Assembly: GCA_963791325.1 (NCBI GenBank)
Contig: CAWBRU010000008.1
Location: 124,001-188,000 of the forward strand
Length of the DNA stretch: 64,000 nt
Direction of reading: 5' to 3'
From: JBEVJK01 sp963791325
Lineage (GTDB): Bacteria > Pseudomonadota > Alphaproteobacteria > Rhizobiales > Rhizobiaceae
Below, piece by piece: positions 8,851 through 17,146 of this stretch. The notes beneath the pieces are model-generated. The model worked only from the letters and a program-made list of their open reading frames with translations, searched no databases and was not told where the DNA came from. The stretch's first letter is position 1. Every line of letters begins with the position of its first letter. A program made the translations under genes and the position numbers.

Positions 8851-9100
8851 CGCACAAACTCAATGTCGTCGGATCTCACCCCAGCAATCTGGACGTCGTC
8901 CTCCCGAGTGGGTTTGCGGGGACGCTTGGGTGGCTTCGGCGGAGCCTTGTCGGTCTGCACCGAGATCACGGCCTCATGGTCGTGCGGGAGCGTGATCGGG
9001 GTCAGGTGGCCGATCTGGATTGTGAAGGTCTCCGGGTCAACTCTACGGACCCGCGCGTCGATGGTGACGCGGTCACCTACTTTCATTCGTGCTGGCATGG
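8835..9100 (-). CDS. Hypothetical phage-type protein (88 aa)
   Basis: ATG 9100 (MPARMKVGDRVTIDARVRRV) is preferred over the longer frame from 9134, because GGAGG sits just before it. The N-terminal half looks like a small beta-barrel (DPETFTIQIGHLTPITLPHD), followed by a Lys/Pro-rich stretch (KAPPKPPKRPRKP) and a short C-terminal strand. Family unknown. It overlaps the next gene by 16 bp. A nested RNA stem-loop lies upstream at 9124-9168. Confidence 0.6.
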
Positions 9101-9123
9101 GCCTCCATTTAGTAAGGTCTGAA

Positions 9124-9168
9124 CCCCTGGGCAATGCTCTCTCGTCAGAGAGTGCTGGGACCCAGGGG
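9124..9168. other. Nested double stem-loop between phage genes
   Basis: The outer stem CCCCTGGG (9124-9131) pairs with CCCAGGGG (9161-9168), and the inner stem CTCTCT (9137-9142) with AGAGAG (9147-9152) around CGTC; both are perfect. In T7-like phages such intergenic structures are often RNase III processing sites, which is a plausible role here by inference only. A direct repeat GACCTGTGG follows at 9170-9178 and 9183-9191. Confidence 0.6.
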
Positions 9169-9421
9169 GGACCTGTGGTGGTGACCTGTGGGTTGGAGTA
9201 GCATGAACTACCCTCACCTGTTGACCTCTTAGAGATCTCCTAGAGAGACACCTATAGAGAACCTATTGAGGAATGATCTTCAGAGGATCCTTCCCCTTGA
9301 GATGGTCCCTGAAGGTGGGACACGTCGAGCGACGACAGGAAGTGTGCGGCCTCCTGCCGCCGCCTTCTGCTCCTGTCGTTTGGCGAACAGCGAGGAGCAG
9401 ACAGGGCATCATAGCGCAGAG

Positions 9422-9631
9422 CTACACGCGAGCCCACAGGGTGTCGTGGGTCTTGCCGGTGAAGCTCTCCATGAACTTCCGTAGCTCCTGGTCCTGCATC
9501 TTGCTCTTGTGCTCGGCTTCGAGCTTGGCCTCGTCGCGAGACATGCTCTCGACCCAGTAGGCCGCAGCCATGGCCAGCACGTCCAGGCGGTCGTCCTTGG
9601 CCAGGGAGCCCCGGTCCTTGGTGATGATGCG
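9422..9631 (-). pseudogene. C-terminal fragment of a T7-like terminase large subunit (DNA maturase B)
   Basis: The minus-strand frame reads IITKDRGSLAKDDRLDVLAM, then AAAYWVESMSRDEAKLEAEH, and ends KFMESFTGKTHDTLWARV before a TAG at 9422. The block R-G-(S/A)-L-(A)-x-D-D-R-L-D-x-L-A followed by YWVE is the C-terminal nuclease end of T7-like packaging ATPases. The frame is closed upstream by a stop at 9632-9634, so only about 70 residues remain. This is a second, unrelated terminase in the island besides the one at the left edge. Confidence 0.7.
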
Positions 9632-9738
9632 CTACAGATCGGGTACCGGCACACGCGCCGTCTCGGTCAGGCGGTGAACGCCAACGCCACGATCCTTCAG
9701 CCGCGCACCGCGCCGGGGATCCGATAACGCGGGCCCGC

Positions 9739-9868
9739 GATCTGCACCGCCTGATCGGTCGCACCCTGGTCAAGCTGCCGCGCACCCTGAAAGGAGCCGA
9801 GTTCCGCTTCCTGCGGATCGAGCTCGACATGTCGCAGCGACACTTGGCCGAACTGATCGGCACCAACA
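9739..9868 (+). pseudogene. Fragment of an XRE-type HTH regulator
   Basis: The plus-strand frame encodes DLHRLIGRTLVKLPRTLKGA, then EFRFLRIELDMSQRHLAELI, then GTN, after which similarity stops. This is the start of the helix-turn-helix seen in antitoxin-like XRE proteins (pattern GAEFRFLRxELxxSQ). The recognition helix and C-terminus are missing, and no start codon is evident. It faces opposite to the phage genes on both sides. Confidence 0.5.
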
Positions 9869-10066
9869 GCCCGGCAATGTGGCCGTGTTGCCGGCCGCCA
9901 GGAGCCAGCAGCGGCTGGGATAAGTTCGGCCGCAGCCTTGCCATTAGCGATTCTTACACTTTGCCGGGGGGAGATGCGTCGCACCCAGCTGCCGAACCAA
10001 TGGTGATTCCGGCAGCGGGGATTCGGCTCTGGAAGAGGGGGTTAGCCGGCGGCCCAAATGGCCCGT

Positions 10067-10206
10067 GGTGGCCCACTCCTCTCCTTAAGGGAGGAGAGGT
10101 GGGCCGGGCCACCCTCCGGGAGCCATTCACGCATGGTGAGCCGGCCCAGGCATCTCTTGGAGTTAACATTTGGATTCTGTTGACATAAACATCGATGGTG
10201 GCCCAC
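10067..10206. repeat. Stem-loop with bulges and repeated GGTGGCCCAC boxes
   Basis: GGCCCAC (10070-10076) pairs with GTGGGCC (10099-10105); the pyrimidine/purine stretch between them pairs partly around TTAA. The box GGTGGCCCAC occurs at 10067-10076 and again at 10197-10206. It lies just downstream of the replication module on the minus strand. It could be a terminator or a remnant of a replication origin; no proof of either. Confidence 0.4.
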
Positions 10207-10272
10207 CCATCTTTTAGCTGGGCCAGCAACCGGCAATTGTGCGAGATGGTCGGTTCGCCTGGCCTACCCATC

Positions 10273-11355
10273 TCAGGCCTCTTTGGACGCCATTTTGAGG
10301 GCTTTTTCGCCGGCCTCGGTGACCACCCATTTGCCAAACATCTGGCGCACCAATCTGCGTTCTTTCAGCCTAGCGATCGTCCGCTGCACGGTCGAGCGCG
10401 ACAGCGCCAGTTTTGTTGCCAGCGTGTTCTGGCTGACGGCGGGGTCGTCACTGATCGCCTGCAAGATCGCCTTCTCGCGATGAATGGCCTGTTCTTCAAG
10501 CTCGGCCTCGCGGCGCGCGCCCAGCGGCCGCACCACGGTGCACGGCATCTGATTGCCTTCAGCGTCAACCAGGCCTTCAGGCTTGATCACCGCAGTTTCC
10601 AGCTTGATCGGCTCGAACGGCGCGCCGCGAAGCTTGCCGTGCCAGTGCAGGGTGACGATGTTGCTTTCGAGGTCGAGCCAACAGGTCAGGTTGCCATCGA
10701 ACTCGGCGAGCATCGCGCCGCCGCCGCGCGGCAGGAGATTGCTCTGGTCTGCGTTCTTGACCGGATGCGCGGCGACTAGGATGGCGGGCTGGCCCGGATG
10801 ATCGGCGCCCATCTCGCGGAAGCCGATGGCGAGATCGAGAATCGCCATGTTGGCGTTGTCGTCCTCGCCCAGAAAAAACGCCTGCTGGCTGTCGAAGACG
10901 AGTAGGGCGAGGTCAGGGTGCTTGGCGAGGTCGTCGGCGACCGTCTTGCGTGCCTCGTCGAGGTCGAAAACGCCTTCGTGCCAGACGATCGGCAGGGCGG
11001 CGCCGTCGATGCAAAGGTCGGCGCACATGGCATAAAATTGGATCTTGACGTTCTCGGGATTCTCGCCGGCGAAGAAGGCGACGGTGCCTTGCCGGCACTT
11101 GCGGCCGCAGAACCAGTCTTTGAGGGCCACCCGGATTGCCAGTAGCAGCAGCACCAGCGTCTTGCCGTGTCCGGTCCTGCCGCTGAGTGTGTAGGCCTTG
11201 CCGCGCTCGATTAGACCGTCAACCAGGTAGGTGGGCGCCTTCCTCGACGCCAGGAAGGCGGCACTGGACATCAGGCCCTGATAGACGCGGTTGCGGCTTC
11301 TTCGCTTGGCGTTGGGGCGCTCCCAGGCGACGTTGCTGGCCGGGTCGATCTTCAT
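10273..11355 (-). CDS. RecA-type AAA ATPase, RepA/phage helicase-like, with C-terminal winged helix
   Basis: Likely phage or plasmid replicative helicase or helicase-loader (AAA_25/RepA-like). Walker A is GRTGHGKT at residues 59-66 and a Walker B-like strand LALLVFDS lies near residue 135, followed by AILVAAHPVKNADQ as in RecA-fold helicases. The last 80 residues form a winged-helix DNA-binding domain (SQNTLATKLALSRSTVQRTI). ATG 11355 overlaps the stop of the primase-like gene by 4 bp (ATGA), showing translational coupling. The three coupled genes make an intact replication module in a mostly broken prophage. Confidence 0.8.
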   Translation of the reverse strand: MKIDPASNVAWERPNAKRRSRNRVYQGLMSSAAFLASRKAPTYLVDGLIERGKAYTLSGRTGHGKTLVLLLLAIRVALKDWFCGRKCRQGTVAFFAGENPENVKIQFYAMCADLCIDGAALPIVWHEGVFDLDEARKTVADDLAKHPDLALLVFDSQQAFFLGEDDNANMAILDLAIGFREMGADHPGQPAILVAAHPVKNADQSNLLPRGGGAMLAEFDGNLTCWLDLESNIVTLHWHGKLRGAPFEPIKLETAVIKPEGLVDAEGNQMPCTVVRPLGARREAELEEQAIHREKAILQAISDDPAVSQNTLATKLALSRSTVQRTIARLKERRLVRQMFGKWVVTEAGEKALKMASKEA

Positions 11356-12425
11356 CCGGCGTGCTCCCCGAATATCCTGGTCCGCAGCCGACCGATGTCA
11401 TCCTCCACGGCGCGGTCGCGGTCGCGGAACCGCCGGATCGTCGCGGCGCACCATCGTGGCCCGTACTGCCGCAGCCGGCTGGGATCGGCCCGCTCGGCGA
11501 GCAGCTGCTGCGCAAAAGCGATGATCTCGGCCTCGGCCGCGCCGGTGCGCGCGGCCAGGCCGAGCGCGCAGGTCAGCGGCGCAAAGAACGAAGCCGAGCC
11601 GCCCAGCGCATCGGCGAGCAGCCGCCGCCAGTCGCCGCCGCAAGCATGCTCGCTCGCCAGGGTGCGCCGCTCGGCCTCCGCCGCGGGTGCGTCGTAGCGG
11701 TTGAGGTCAAGCGCGATCCCGTCTCCCCTGCCCGGCAGTGCGATGGCGCGCAGCGCAGGCGGCACCGGGTCGGTGAGCGCGCCAGCAAATAACGGCCTGG
11801 CGGTGTAGATCGGCTGCCCGGCCTGCATCACCGAGGGATCGACCGGCAGCCCGGCGATCTGGGCGCCGCGCGCCCAGCGGTAGAGGTCGGCGATCGGGTG
11901 CGGGCGATTGAGGCTGAAGAACAACCGGCACTTGGCGGTGTCGGCGCCAACCAGGCCGGTCGAGGCAGTGGCGGCGGCCACGCAGGCGGCGCCGGCAAAG
12001 CCGTCGCCCAGCGCGTCGTCACGGATTGCCGCGGCGGCATCGGCCAGCCGCTCGGCGAGACCCCAGCCGTCCGGCACGCGATAGCCGTCAACGTCGATCG
12101 CCACCCAGGCGCGCGGTACGTCGACCAAGGTGTTGCGGGTCGGATCGGGATCGGCCCAGCGCCTGAGTTGCGGCTGCGACAGATCGAGGCCCTGGCGCGG
12201 CGCCCCCATCACCAGCATCAGGTCGGGCCGGGCCGCAAGCTGGCGGAGAAAGGCAGCAAGCCGATCCGGATTGCCGATTTCTGCCGGTCTGAACAGCCAG
12301 TGCTGGACGCGGTCGTAGGCGAAAGTCTCGCGGCTGCCGTCGCGCTTGCCGACGATTTTCTTGGCCGCGCGCTTGCCGGGATCGGCTGATTTGGCGAGCG
12401 TGAAGGCGAACGGAGAAGCGCTCAC
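11352..12425 (-). CDS. Phage primase-like protein
   Basis: Probable DNA primase/polymerase-type replication protein, from position and from motifs such as RAWVAIDVDGYRVPDG and DTAKCRLFFSLNRPHP (acidic and basic catalytic patches typical of AEP-like phage primases). GTG 12425 (VSASPFAFTLAKSADPGKRA) is chosen because it overlaps the upstream stop as GTGA. The longer frame from 12476 would run deep into that gene. The product is 357 residues. Family assignment is inferred from pattern and context rather than a single decisive motif. Confidence 0.6.
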   Translation of the reverse strand: MSASPFAFTLAKSADPGKRAAKKIVGKRDGSRETFAYDRVQHWLFRPAEIGNPDRLAAFLRQLAARPDLMLVMGAPRQGLDLSQPQLRRWADPDPTRNTLVDVPRAWVAIDVDGYRVPDGWGLAERLADAAAAIRDDALGDGFAGAACVAAATASTGLVGADTAKCRLFFSLNRPHPIADLYRWARGAQIAGLPVDPSVMQAGQPIYTARPLFAGALTDPVPPALRAIALPGRGDGIALDLNRYDAPAAEAERRTLASEHACGGDWRRLLADALGGSASFFAPLTCALGLAARTGAAEAEIIAFAQQLLAERADPSRLRQYGPRWCAATIRRFRDRDRAVEDDIGRLRTRIFGEHAG

Positions 12426-13009
12426 GGCCGCACCTCGATATCGCTGATGTAAAGGTCGAGCCCGCGGCGCCAGCACTTGTGTCCGAGGGTGGCGAAAACA
12501 TCGTGCTGAGCGCCCTTGCGGATCAGCTTGCGCACCAGTTCAAGCTCGTCTTCGACCGGGCCAATGCCGAGGCCGGAAAGCCAGGCCGCCAGCACCTTCA
12601 TATCGTGCCGGACTACCGAGCCAAGCCGACCGGACGGGTCGGCGGTCATGAACTCGATACCGATCTCGCGGCAGTCGAAAGCGCCGCCAATGATGCCGAT
12701 CCAGACGGCAAAGCCGGTCGCCTCGCCGTGCCGGACGCGAGCGATATTCCTTGGCAGCACCTCGACCTGGTAGCGACCGGGAGGCGGCACCGCGAGGGCG
12801 GGATTGAAGTTGGTGCCCGGATCGCTATTGCGCCCACCGGCGCGCTCTTCCTCCTGCTCCCAGCCTTCCTGCTTGGCCAGGCCGCGTGCAACTGCATCGG
12901 CTTCCGCTGCCTCGGCCGCAGCGTGCCGGGCAAGTGTCTCGGGCGAGCGATCCTCGCGTGCCAACCTCGCCTGCTCGCGGTTCCAGGCCATGAACTGCAA
13001 CCCGGTCAT
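12422..13009 (-). CDS. DUF669-like phage protein, possible single-strand DNA binder
   Basis: From ATG 13009 (MTGLQFMAWNREQARLARED) an Ala/Glu-rich N-terminus leads to a beta-rich domain (PPPGRYQVEVLPRNIARVRH, GSVVRHDMKVLAAWLSGLGI) that resembles DUF669 proteins encoded beside phage primases. The C-terminus reads HKCWRRGLDLYISDIEVRP. It overlaps the downstream primase-like gene by 4 bp. Role as a ssDNA-binding or modulating protein is inference. Confidence 0.5.
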   Translation of the reverse strand: MTGLQFMAWNREQARLAREDRSPETLARHAAAEAAEADAVARGLAKQEGWEQEEERAGGRNSDPGTNFNPALAVPPPGRYQVEVLPRNIARVRHGEATGFAVWIGIIGGAFDCREIGIEFMTADPSGRLGSVVRHDMKVLAAWLSGLGIGPVEDELELVRKLIRKGAQHDVFATLGHKCWRRGLDLYISDIEVRP

Positions 13010-13043
13010 CGCCGAACCGTCTGGATGGTGCCGAGGCGCGAGG

Positions 13044-13400
13044 TCATCGGCTCCATGCCCCGTTTGTGTAGACGTCGAGCGCGGCCACGGCGGCATCGCT
13101 GAAGCGGCGCAGGGTGTCCTTGTTGTCGAAGGCAGCGAACGAGGCGTAACGTACCCTGCCATTTGTCTCGTCGCGCAGCGGGACGCCGTCGCGGTCGGTC
13201 ATTGGCTTGCCCGGCAGGCCGACCCAGCGGCGCTCGCCTTGGCAGTGCGCGGGGCAGCCGAGGATCCGGAAGTGCCAGGGCACGATGTGAAGGTCGACGA
13301 AGCCGCGCAGGGTGTTCGGCCCGGCGACGGTGTTGAAGGCGAGCACCGAGAGGCCGCCCTCACGATGGGGCAAGCGCTGGATGTCGATCTGTTGTGACAT
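13044..13400 (-). CDS. SpoVG-like / phage hypothetical protein
   Basis: Small protein of 118 residues from ATG 13400 (MSQQIDIQRLPHREGG); an upstream ATG at 13421 is possible. The core FVDLHIVPWHFRILGCPAHC, then RRWVGLPGKP, then RYASFAAFDNKDTLRRFSDA resembles the SpoVG-like nucleic-acid-binding domain often encoded next to phage replication genes. It lies just upstream of the replication module on the same strand. Function is inferred. Confidence 0.55.
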   Translation of the reverse strand: MSQQIDIQRLPHREGGLSVLAFNTVAGPNTLRGFVDLHIVPWHFRILGCPAHCQGERRWVGLPGKPMTDRDGVPLRDETNGRVRYASFAAFDNKDTLRRFSDAAVAALDVYTNGAWSR

Positions 13401-13404
13401 GGCG

Positions 13405-13893
13405 TCACTCCTCAGCGTCATCGCCAGACTGCGTCTCAGCCGCGGGGGCGCGCCGCTTGCCTCGCGGCAACGGCAACAAGCCGGCCTGTTGCAGCGCCAA
13501 GCGCGCGAGGCGAACGCGCACGCCAGCCGCTTCCTCGGCCGCGGCCATCCGCGCCCGCCAACGGTGCTCCTCGGCCGTCTCCGCAGCGCGGCGGGCCCGT
13601 GCGGCGTCGCGGGCCATTGCGGCTGACGCGAGTCGACCGTCTCGACCGTCGCTCGCGGGCTTTGCCGCTCTTAGCCGACGCTGCGGTCGACTGAACCGGC
13701 TTCGTCTCGGCAGCCTCGGCCTCGCGTGCCTTCGCTGTTTGCCGCGCGGCGGCGGCGCTGGCGCTCGGCCGCCGACATCGGCGCCACCCCATCGCGCGGC
13801 GGCCTCCCCCGCTGTCCGCTTTCTTGCCACGGTGTCGCTCGGGTCGCCGCGTCGCCGCTTCTCGTCCTCGGTACCGTGTCGCCATCCGCTCAT
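13405..13893 (-). pseudogene. Ala/Arg-rich phage protein, frameshifted
   Basis: Coding signal moves across three frames. It starts at ATG 13893 (MSGWRHGTEDEKRRRGDPSD), continues in a second frame (RQTAKAREAEAAETKPVQST), and ends in the first (MARDAARARRAAETAEEHRW to APAAETQSGDDAEE) with a stop overlapping the next gene. Composition suggests a charged, coiled, DNA- or RNA-interacting protein. At least two indels break it. Confidence 0.45.
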
Positions 13894-14034
13894 CGCCGTC
13901 CTCGCAGGGAGAGGCACTTTTGGGCGGCGGCACACGGCGCGCCCGGATCCGTTCGCCAGTCGTGCGATGGCACCTTGCGCGCGTGGCGACGCAGTCGCGC
14001 GCTGGCCAGACGGATCCCGGCGGTCGCGAGACCG

Positions 14035-14466
14035 TTATGGCAGCCGGATCAAGGGGCTCGTTGGAATGCGGCGACGGGTTAGGGACGCGCACTGATCGGT
14101 CTCCGTCAGGAAATTCGGGAGACTTGCGGAGCCGGGATGCGATCGACTAATTGTCGTGACCTTCGACCTGTCACGAAATTGTCGATCACCGCCGGGTGGG
14201 CCCGCAAGCCTGCCCGGCGTTTCTATTCGGCCGGTTCGGCCGGCTCTGCCCGCAAGGGGCTGCTCCTCGGGTACCTCGCCGCTCAGGCGGCGGATCTCGT
14301 CGATGTGCACGCGTCGACCGAGCGGCGTGTCGATGGTCTGGAGCTTGCCGTCCCTGACCCAGCGGTGCGCCGTCGTCGCGTGGACGCCAAACACGCGGGC
14401 GGCGGCGGCGATGGCGAATACGCGCTGGCCCTCGCCGATCTTGGCCGCAGCCTTGCCCTTGCCCAT
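14035..14466 (-). CDS. Excisionase-like HTH DNA-binding protein
   Basis: ATG 14466 (MGKGKAAAKIGEGQRV) follows a GGAGGAC site. A MerR/Xis-like helix-turn-helix lies near residues 15-55 (FAIAAAARVFGVHATTAHRW, then DGKLQTIDTPLGRRVHIDEI), the HTH_17 pattern of excisionases. The C-terminal half is low-complexity and may be read-through after an indel. It lies beside the integrase, as expected of a directionality factor or lysogeny regulator. Confidence 0.65.
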   Translation of the reverse strand: MGKGKAAAKIGEGQRVFAIAAAARVFGVHATTAHRWVRDGKLQTIDTPLGRRVHIDEIRRLSGEVPEEQPLAGRAGRTGRIETPGRLAGPPGGDRQFRDRSKVTTISRSHPGSASLPNFLTETDQCASLTRRRIPTSPLIRLP

Positions 14467-14721
14467 CAGCTGTCCTCCCGTTGTTATCGGAGGCACCGGG
14501 ATGCGGCTTCGACGAAGCTGCGCCACTGCGTGCCAAACTCCGGCATCGCATTACTGGCGATTACTTGGCGACAATCAAGTATGTCCGCCTAGTCTTACTG
14601 TCTTGGCGGTTGATCACCTTGCCGCCGAGCAAAGTAAGCGGCTTAGACGGACACGGCCGCCCCCGGCTGAAACGAGGAAACGGCGGACGGTCGATCGGCG
14701 GCCAAGCGTCGCGATCAAGCT

Positions 14722-15947
14722 CTAGCGCCCGACCTTACTCGCGATCGACACCACCTTGGCGTTGGAGCCCGCGCAGCAGTAGTGCGCCCAGGCGTCCATC
14801 AGCCGACGACGCTTGTCGAGCGCGTCGCCGCGCCGGTAGGCGCGCTCGACGGCGCTGCCGACGACGTGCCCGAGTGCCTGCTCAGCGGTCTCACGCGCAA
14901 AATTGGTGGCGTCGCCGCACCAGTCTCTGAAGGTGCTGCGCAGGCCGTGGACGGTCATCACCGACTTCATGTCCAACCGCCTGAGCAACATCTCGACCGC
15001 ACCGGCGGTGATCGGTCGGCCACGCGCCTGGCCGGGGAAGACCCAGTCGCTGCCGCTGCGCCGCTCGGCGGCCATCACGTCGAGGACGGCGAGCGCCGCC
15101 GATGACAACGGCACTCGGTGTGGACAGGCCGGCCTTGGTGCGGGTTGCCGGGATCGTCCACAGCCGGCTCTCGACATCAATCTCGGCCCAGGTCGCGTTG
15201 ACCGCCTCGCCGGAGCGGACGGCAGTCAAGGCGATGAATTCAAGCGCCCGCGCCGCCACCCCCACCGCTGGCTTGAGCCGTGCCATCAGCGCGGGCATGG
15301 CGGTGTAGGGCAATGCTCGATGGTGGCCATGGGTCAATCTGCGACTTGGCGGCAGGATCGCATCGAGGCCGCCGCGCCATTGCGCCGGGTTCTTGCCCTC
15401 CGGGCGCCAGCCCCGCGCCTCGCAGAAGGCGAGGATCGCGCTCGAGCCGGCCGCGCAGGCGGGATGCCGTCGCCGCCTTGCTCCTGCCAGATCGGCTTGA
15501 GCACGGCGAGCACCTCGGTCGTGCCGATCTCATCGACGCGCTTGTCGAGGATCGCCTTGCAGTAGGCCTCGCCGAGCGTCGTCCGCCATTGATCGCGGTG
15601 CTTGGCGTTGCGCCACGCGGCCAAGCGTTGCTCGTCGAGGAAGTGCTTGACCGCCTCCCTGAAGGTCGGCGTCGCCTTCTTGCGGCGCTCTGTGAGCGGG
15701 TTCTAGACCGGCGGCAAGCTGCTTGCGGCAGGCGGCGGCCTTTTCGCGCGCTTCGGCCAGGCTGACGGCCGGATAGGGACCGAGGCCCGGCACGGTGCGC
15801 TTTTTGCCGCGTGTCCACTTGAAGACCCAGGACTTGCCGCCGGTCTTGCCGATCTGCAAGGTAGAGACCGCCGCCGTCGTCGAGCGGCCAGGCTCGCTCG
15901 CTGCCTTGACCTGCTGGTCGGTAAGCTTGTCTGATGACGCTCGCCAT
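14722..15947 (-). pseudogene. Tyrosine integrase (P4-type with arm-binding domain), heavily frameshifted
   Basis: Site-specific recombinase that would have inserted and excised the island. Recognisable blocks appear in order but in different frames: KLTDQQVKAA, LDDGGGLYL, QIGKTGGKSWVFKWTRGKKR, FLDEQRLAAWRNAKHRDQWR, SRLRGRLERILAFCEARGWR, ARALEFIALTAVRSGEAVNA, then VMTVHGLRSTFRDWCGDATN and HVVGSAVERAYRRGDALDKR. Catalytic residues are all visible (R in TAVRSGE, HGLR, the H of ALGHV, Y in ERAYRRG). At least five indels make it non-functional as written. It marks the right end of the prophage. Confidence 0.85.
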
Positions 15948-15953
15948 GCTCGC

Positions 15954-15984
15954 TTGCACTCCCAATTGCCCTTTGAGAGTGCAA
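15954..15984. repeat. Inverted repeat just upstream of the integrase
   Basis: TTGCACTC (15954-15961) and GAGTGCAA (15977-15984) form a perfect 8-bp inverted repeat around 15 bases, 7 bp from the integrase start. Direct copies of ATGCTAC follow at 15989-15995 and 15999-16005. Such arrangements are seen at integrase promoters and attachment sites. The core att site itself cannot be defined because the left end is outside the window. Confidence 0.45.
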
Positions 15985-16072
15985 TTGTATGCTACGGGAT
16001 GCTACTGGTTAAGATAGCCGGTTGGGGGAGACGCCCTGATTTCCCTGGTTTTTTGCTACGCTATGCGAGGTC

Positions 16073-17044
16073 ATGCAAATGGACTTCAACGGAAATCTGT
16101 TCCGTTCGATCGAGGTGTTCGTGGCCGTGGTCGAGACGCGCCACGTGACGCAGGCGGCGCAGATGCTGGGCATGACCCAGTCGGCCGCCTCCCAGCATCT
16201 CAAGAACCTGGAGACCGCGCTCGGCGTCAGGCTGATCGACCGCAATCTGCGCCCGATCGAGCTCACCAAGGCCGGCATCGCGCTGCACCGGCGGGCTGTC
16301 GCGGTGCTCACCGAGGTCGAGGGGCTGAGGACCGAGGCGAGGCGCATCAACGCCGCGCCGCTGCCGCTGCTGCGGGTTGCGCTGCTGGCCTCGATCGCGA
16401 CCACGCTGGCGCCGGCCCTTTCGGTCCTCGCCAGGCAGACCTTCGGCATTCCCGAGCTCAGCCTGTTTGCCGGGCTGGCGACCGATCATGTGGCGCTGCT
16501 CAGGGCCCGCCGGGCCGATCTCGCGGTCACCTCCGGCGAGCTGTTCGAGATCGAAGGGCTGACCCGCTATCCGGTGATGACGGAAAAATTCCTGCTCGTC
16601 ACCCCGAAGGGCTTCGACGGCGCGGTCACGGACATCGTGCGGCTGGCGCAGCGGCTGCCGTTTGTCCGCTTCTCGCGCGAGACGCCGGTCGGCTTGCGGG
16701 TCGACCAGCATCTGTCGCGGCTGCGCTTCGAGATCGCCCGGGTGATGGAAGGCGACCGCTCCAGCGTAGTGATGGCACCGGTTGCGGCCGGCATGGGCTT
16801 TGCCGTGCTCACGCCGACGCTGCTCATCGACGGCCTCGCCGAGGGCATGGAGATCGATGTCCATCCGCTGCCCTTCACCCCGCTGTCGCGCACCATCACC
16901 CTGGTGGCGCGCGAACGCGAGCTCAGCGATCTGCCGGAAGCGTTTGCCGATCGCACCGCCGAGGTGCTGGTCCAGGCGATCAGGCGGCGTCTTCCGGAGC
17001 TGCCGGCCGGCAGCTTCGGCAGCGAACGGCCGCTGCCGGACTAA
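16073..17044 (+). CDS. LysR-family transcriptional regulator
   Basis: DNA-binding regulator of 323 residues, a normal LysR length. The winged HTH covers residues 5-65 (HVTQAAQMLGMTQSAASQHL, then LGVRLIDRNLRPIELTKAG). The remainder is a periplasmic-binding-protein-like effector domain. Two ATGs, 16073 and 16079, follow GAGG; either may be used. It is the first intact gene right of the integrase and runs in the same direction as the aminotransferase 100 bp downstream, which is a plausible target. Ligand unknown. Confidence 0.9.
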   Translation: MQMDFNGNLFRSIEVFVAVVETRHVTQAAQMLGMTQSAASQHLKNLETALGVRLIDRNLRPIELTKAGIALHRRAVAVLTEVEGLRTEARRINAAPLPLLRVALLASIATTLAPALSVLARQTFGIPELSLFAGLATDHVALLRARRADLAVTSGELFEIEGLTRYPVMTEKFLLVTPKGFDGAVTDIVRLAQRLPFVRFSRETPVGLRVDQHLSRLRFEIARVMEGDRSSVVMAPVAAGMGFAVLTPTLLIDGLAEGMEIDVHPLPFTPLSRTITLVARERELSDLPEAFADRTAEVLVQAIRRRLPELPAGSFGSERPLPD

Positions 17045-17146
17045 TCCGGCCCATCAGTTATTGCGATCGGATGAATTTGGCCGTGCGCAACGCCCCGATC
17101 CGTGGTGGATCTCCACCGTGCCGACGAGATCAACGATGAGGATGCC

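Noticed and set aside
9829..10188. 119-codon plus-strand frame after the XRE fragment
   Set aside because: Only its first dozen codons match a HTH protein; the rest is Pro/Gly-rich and crosses the stem-loop region.
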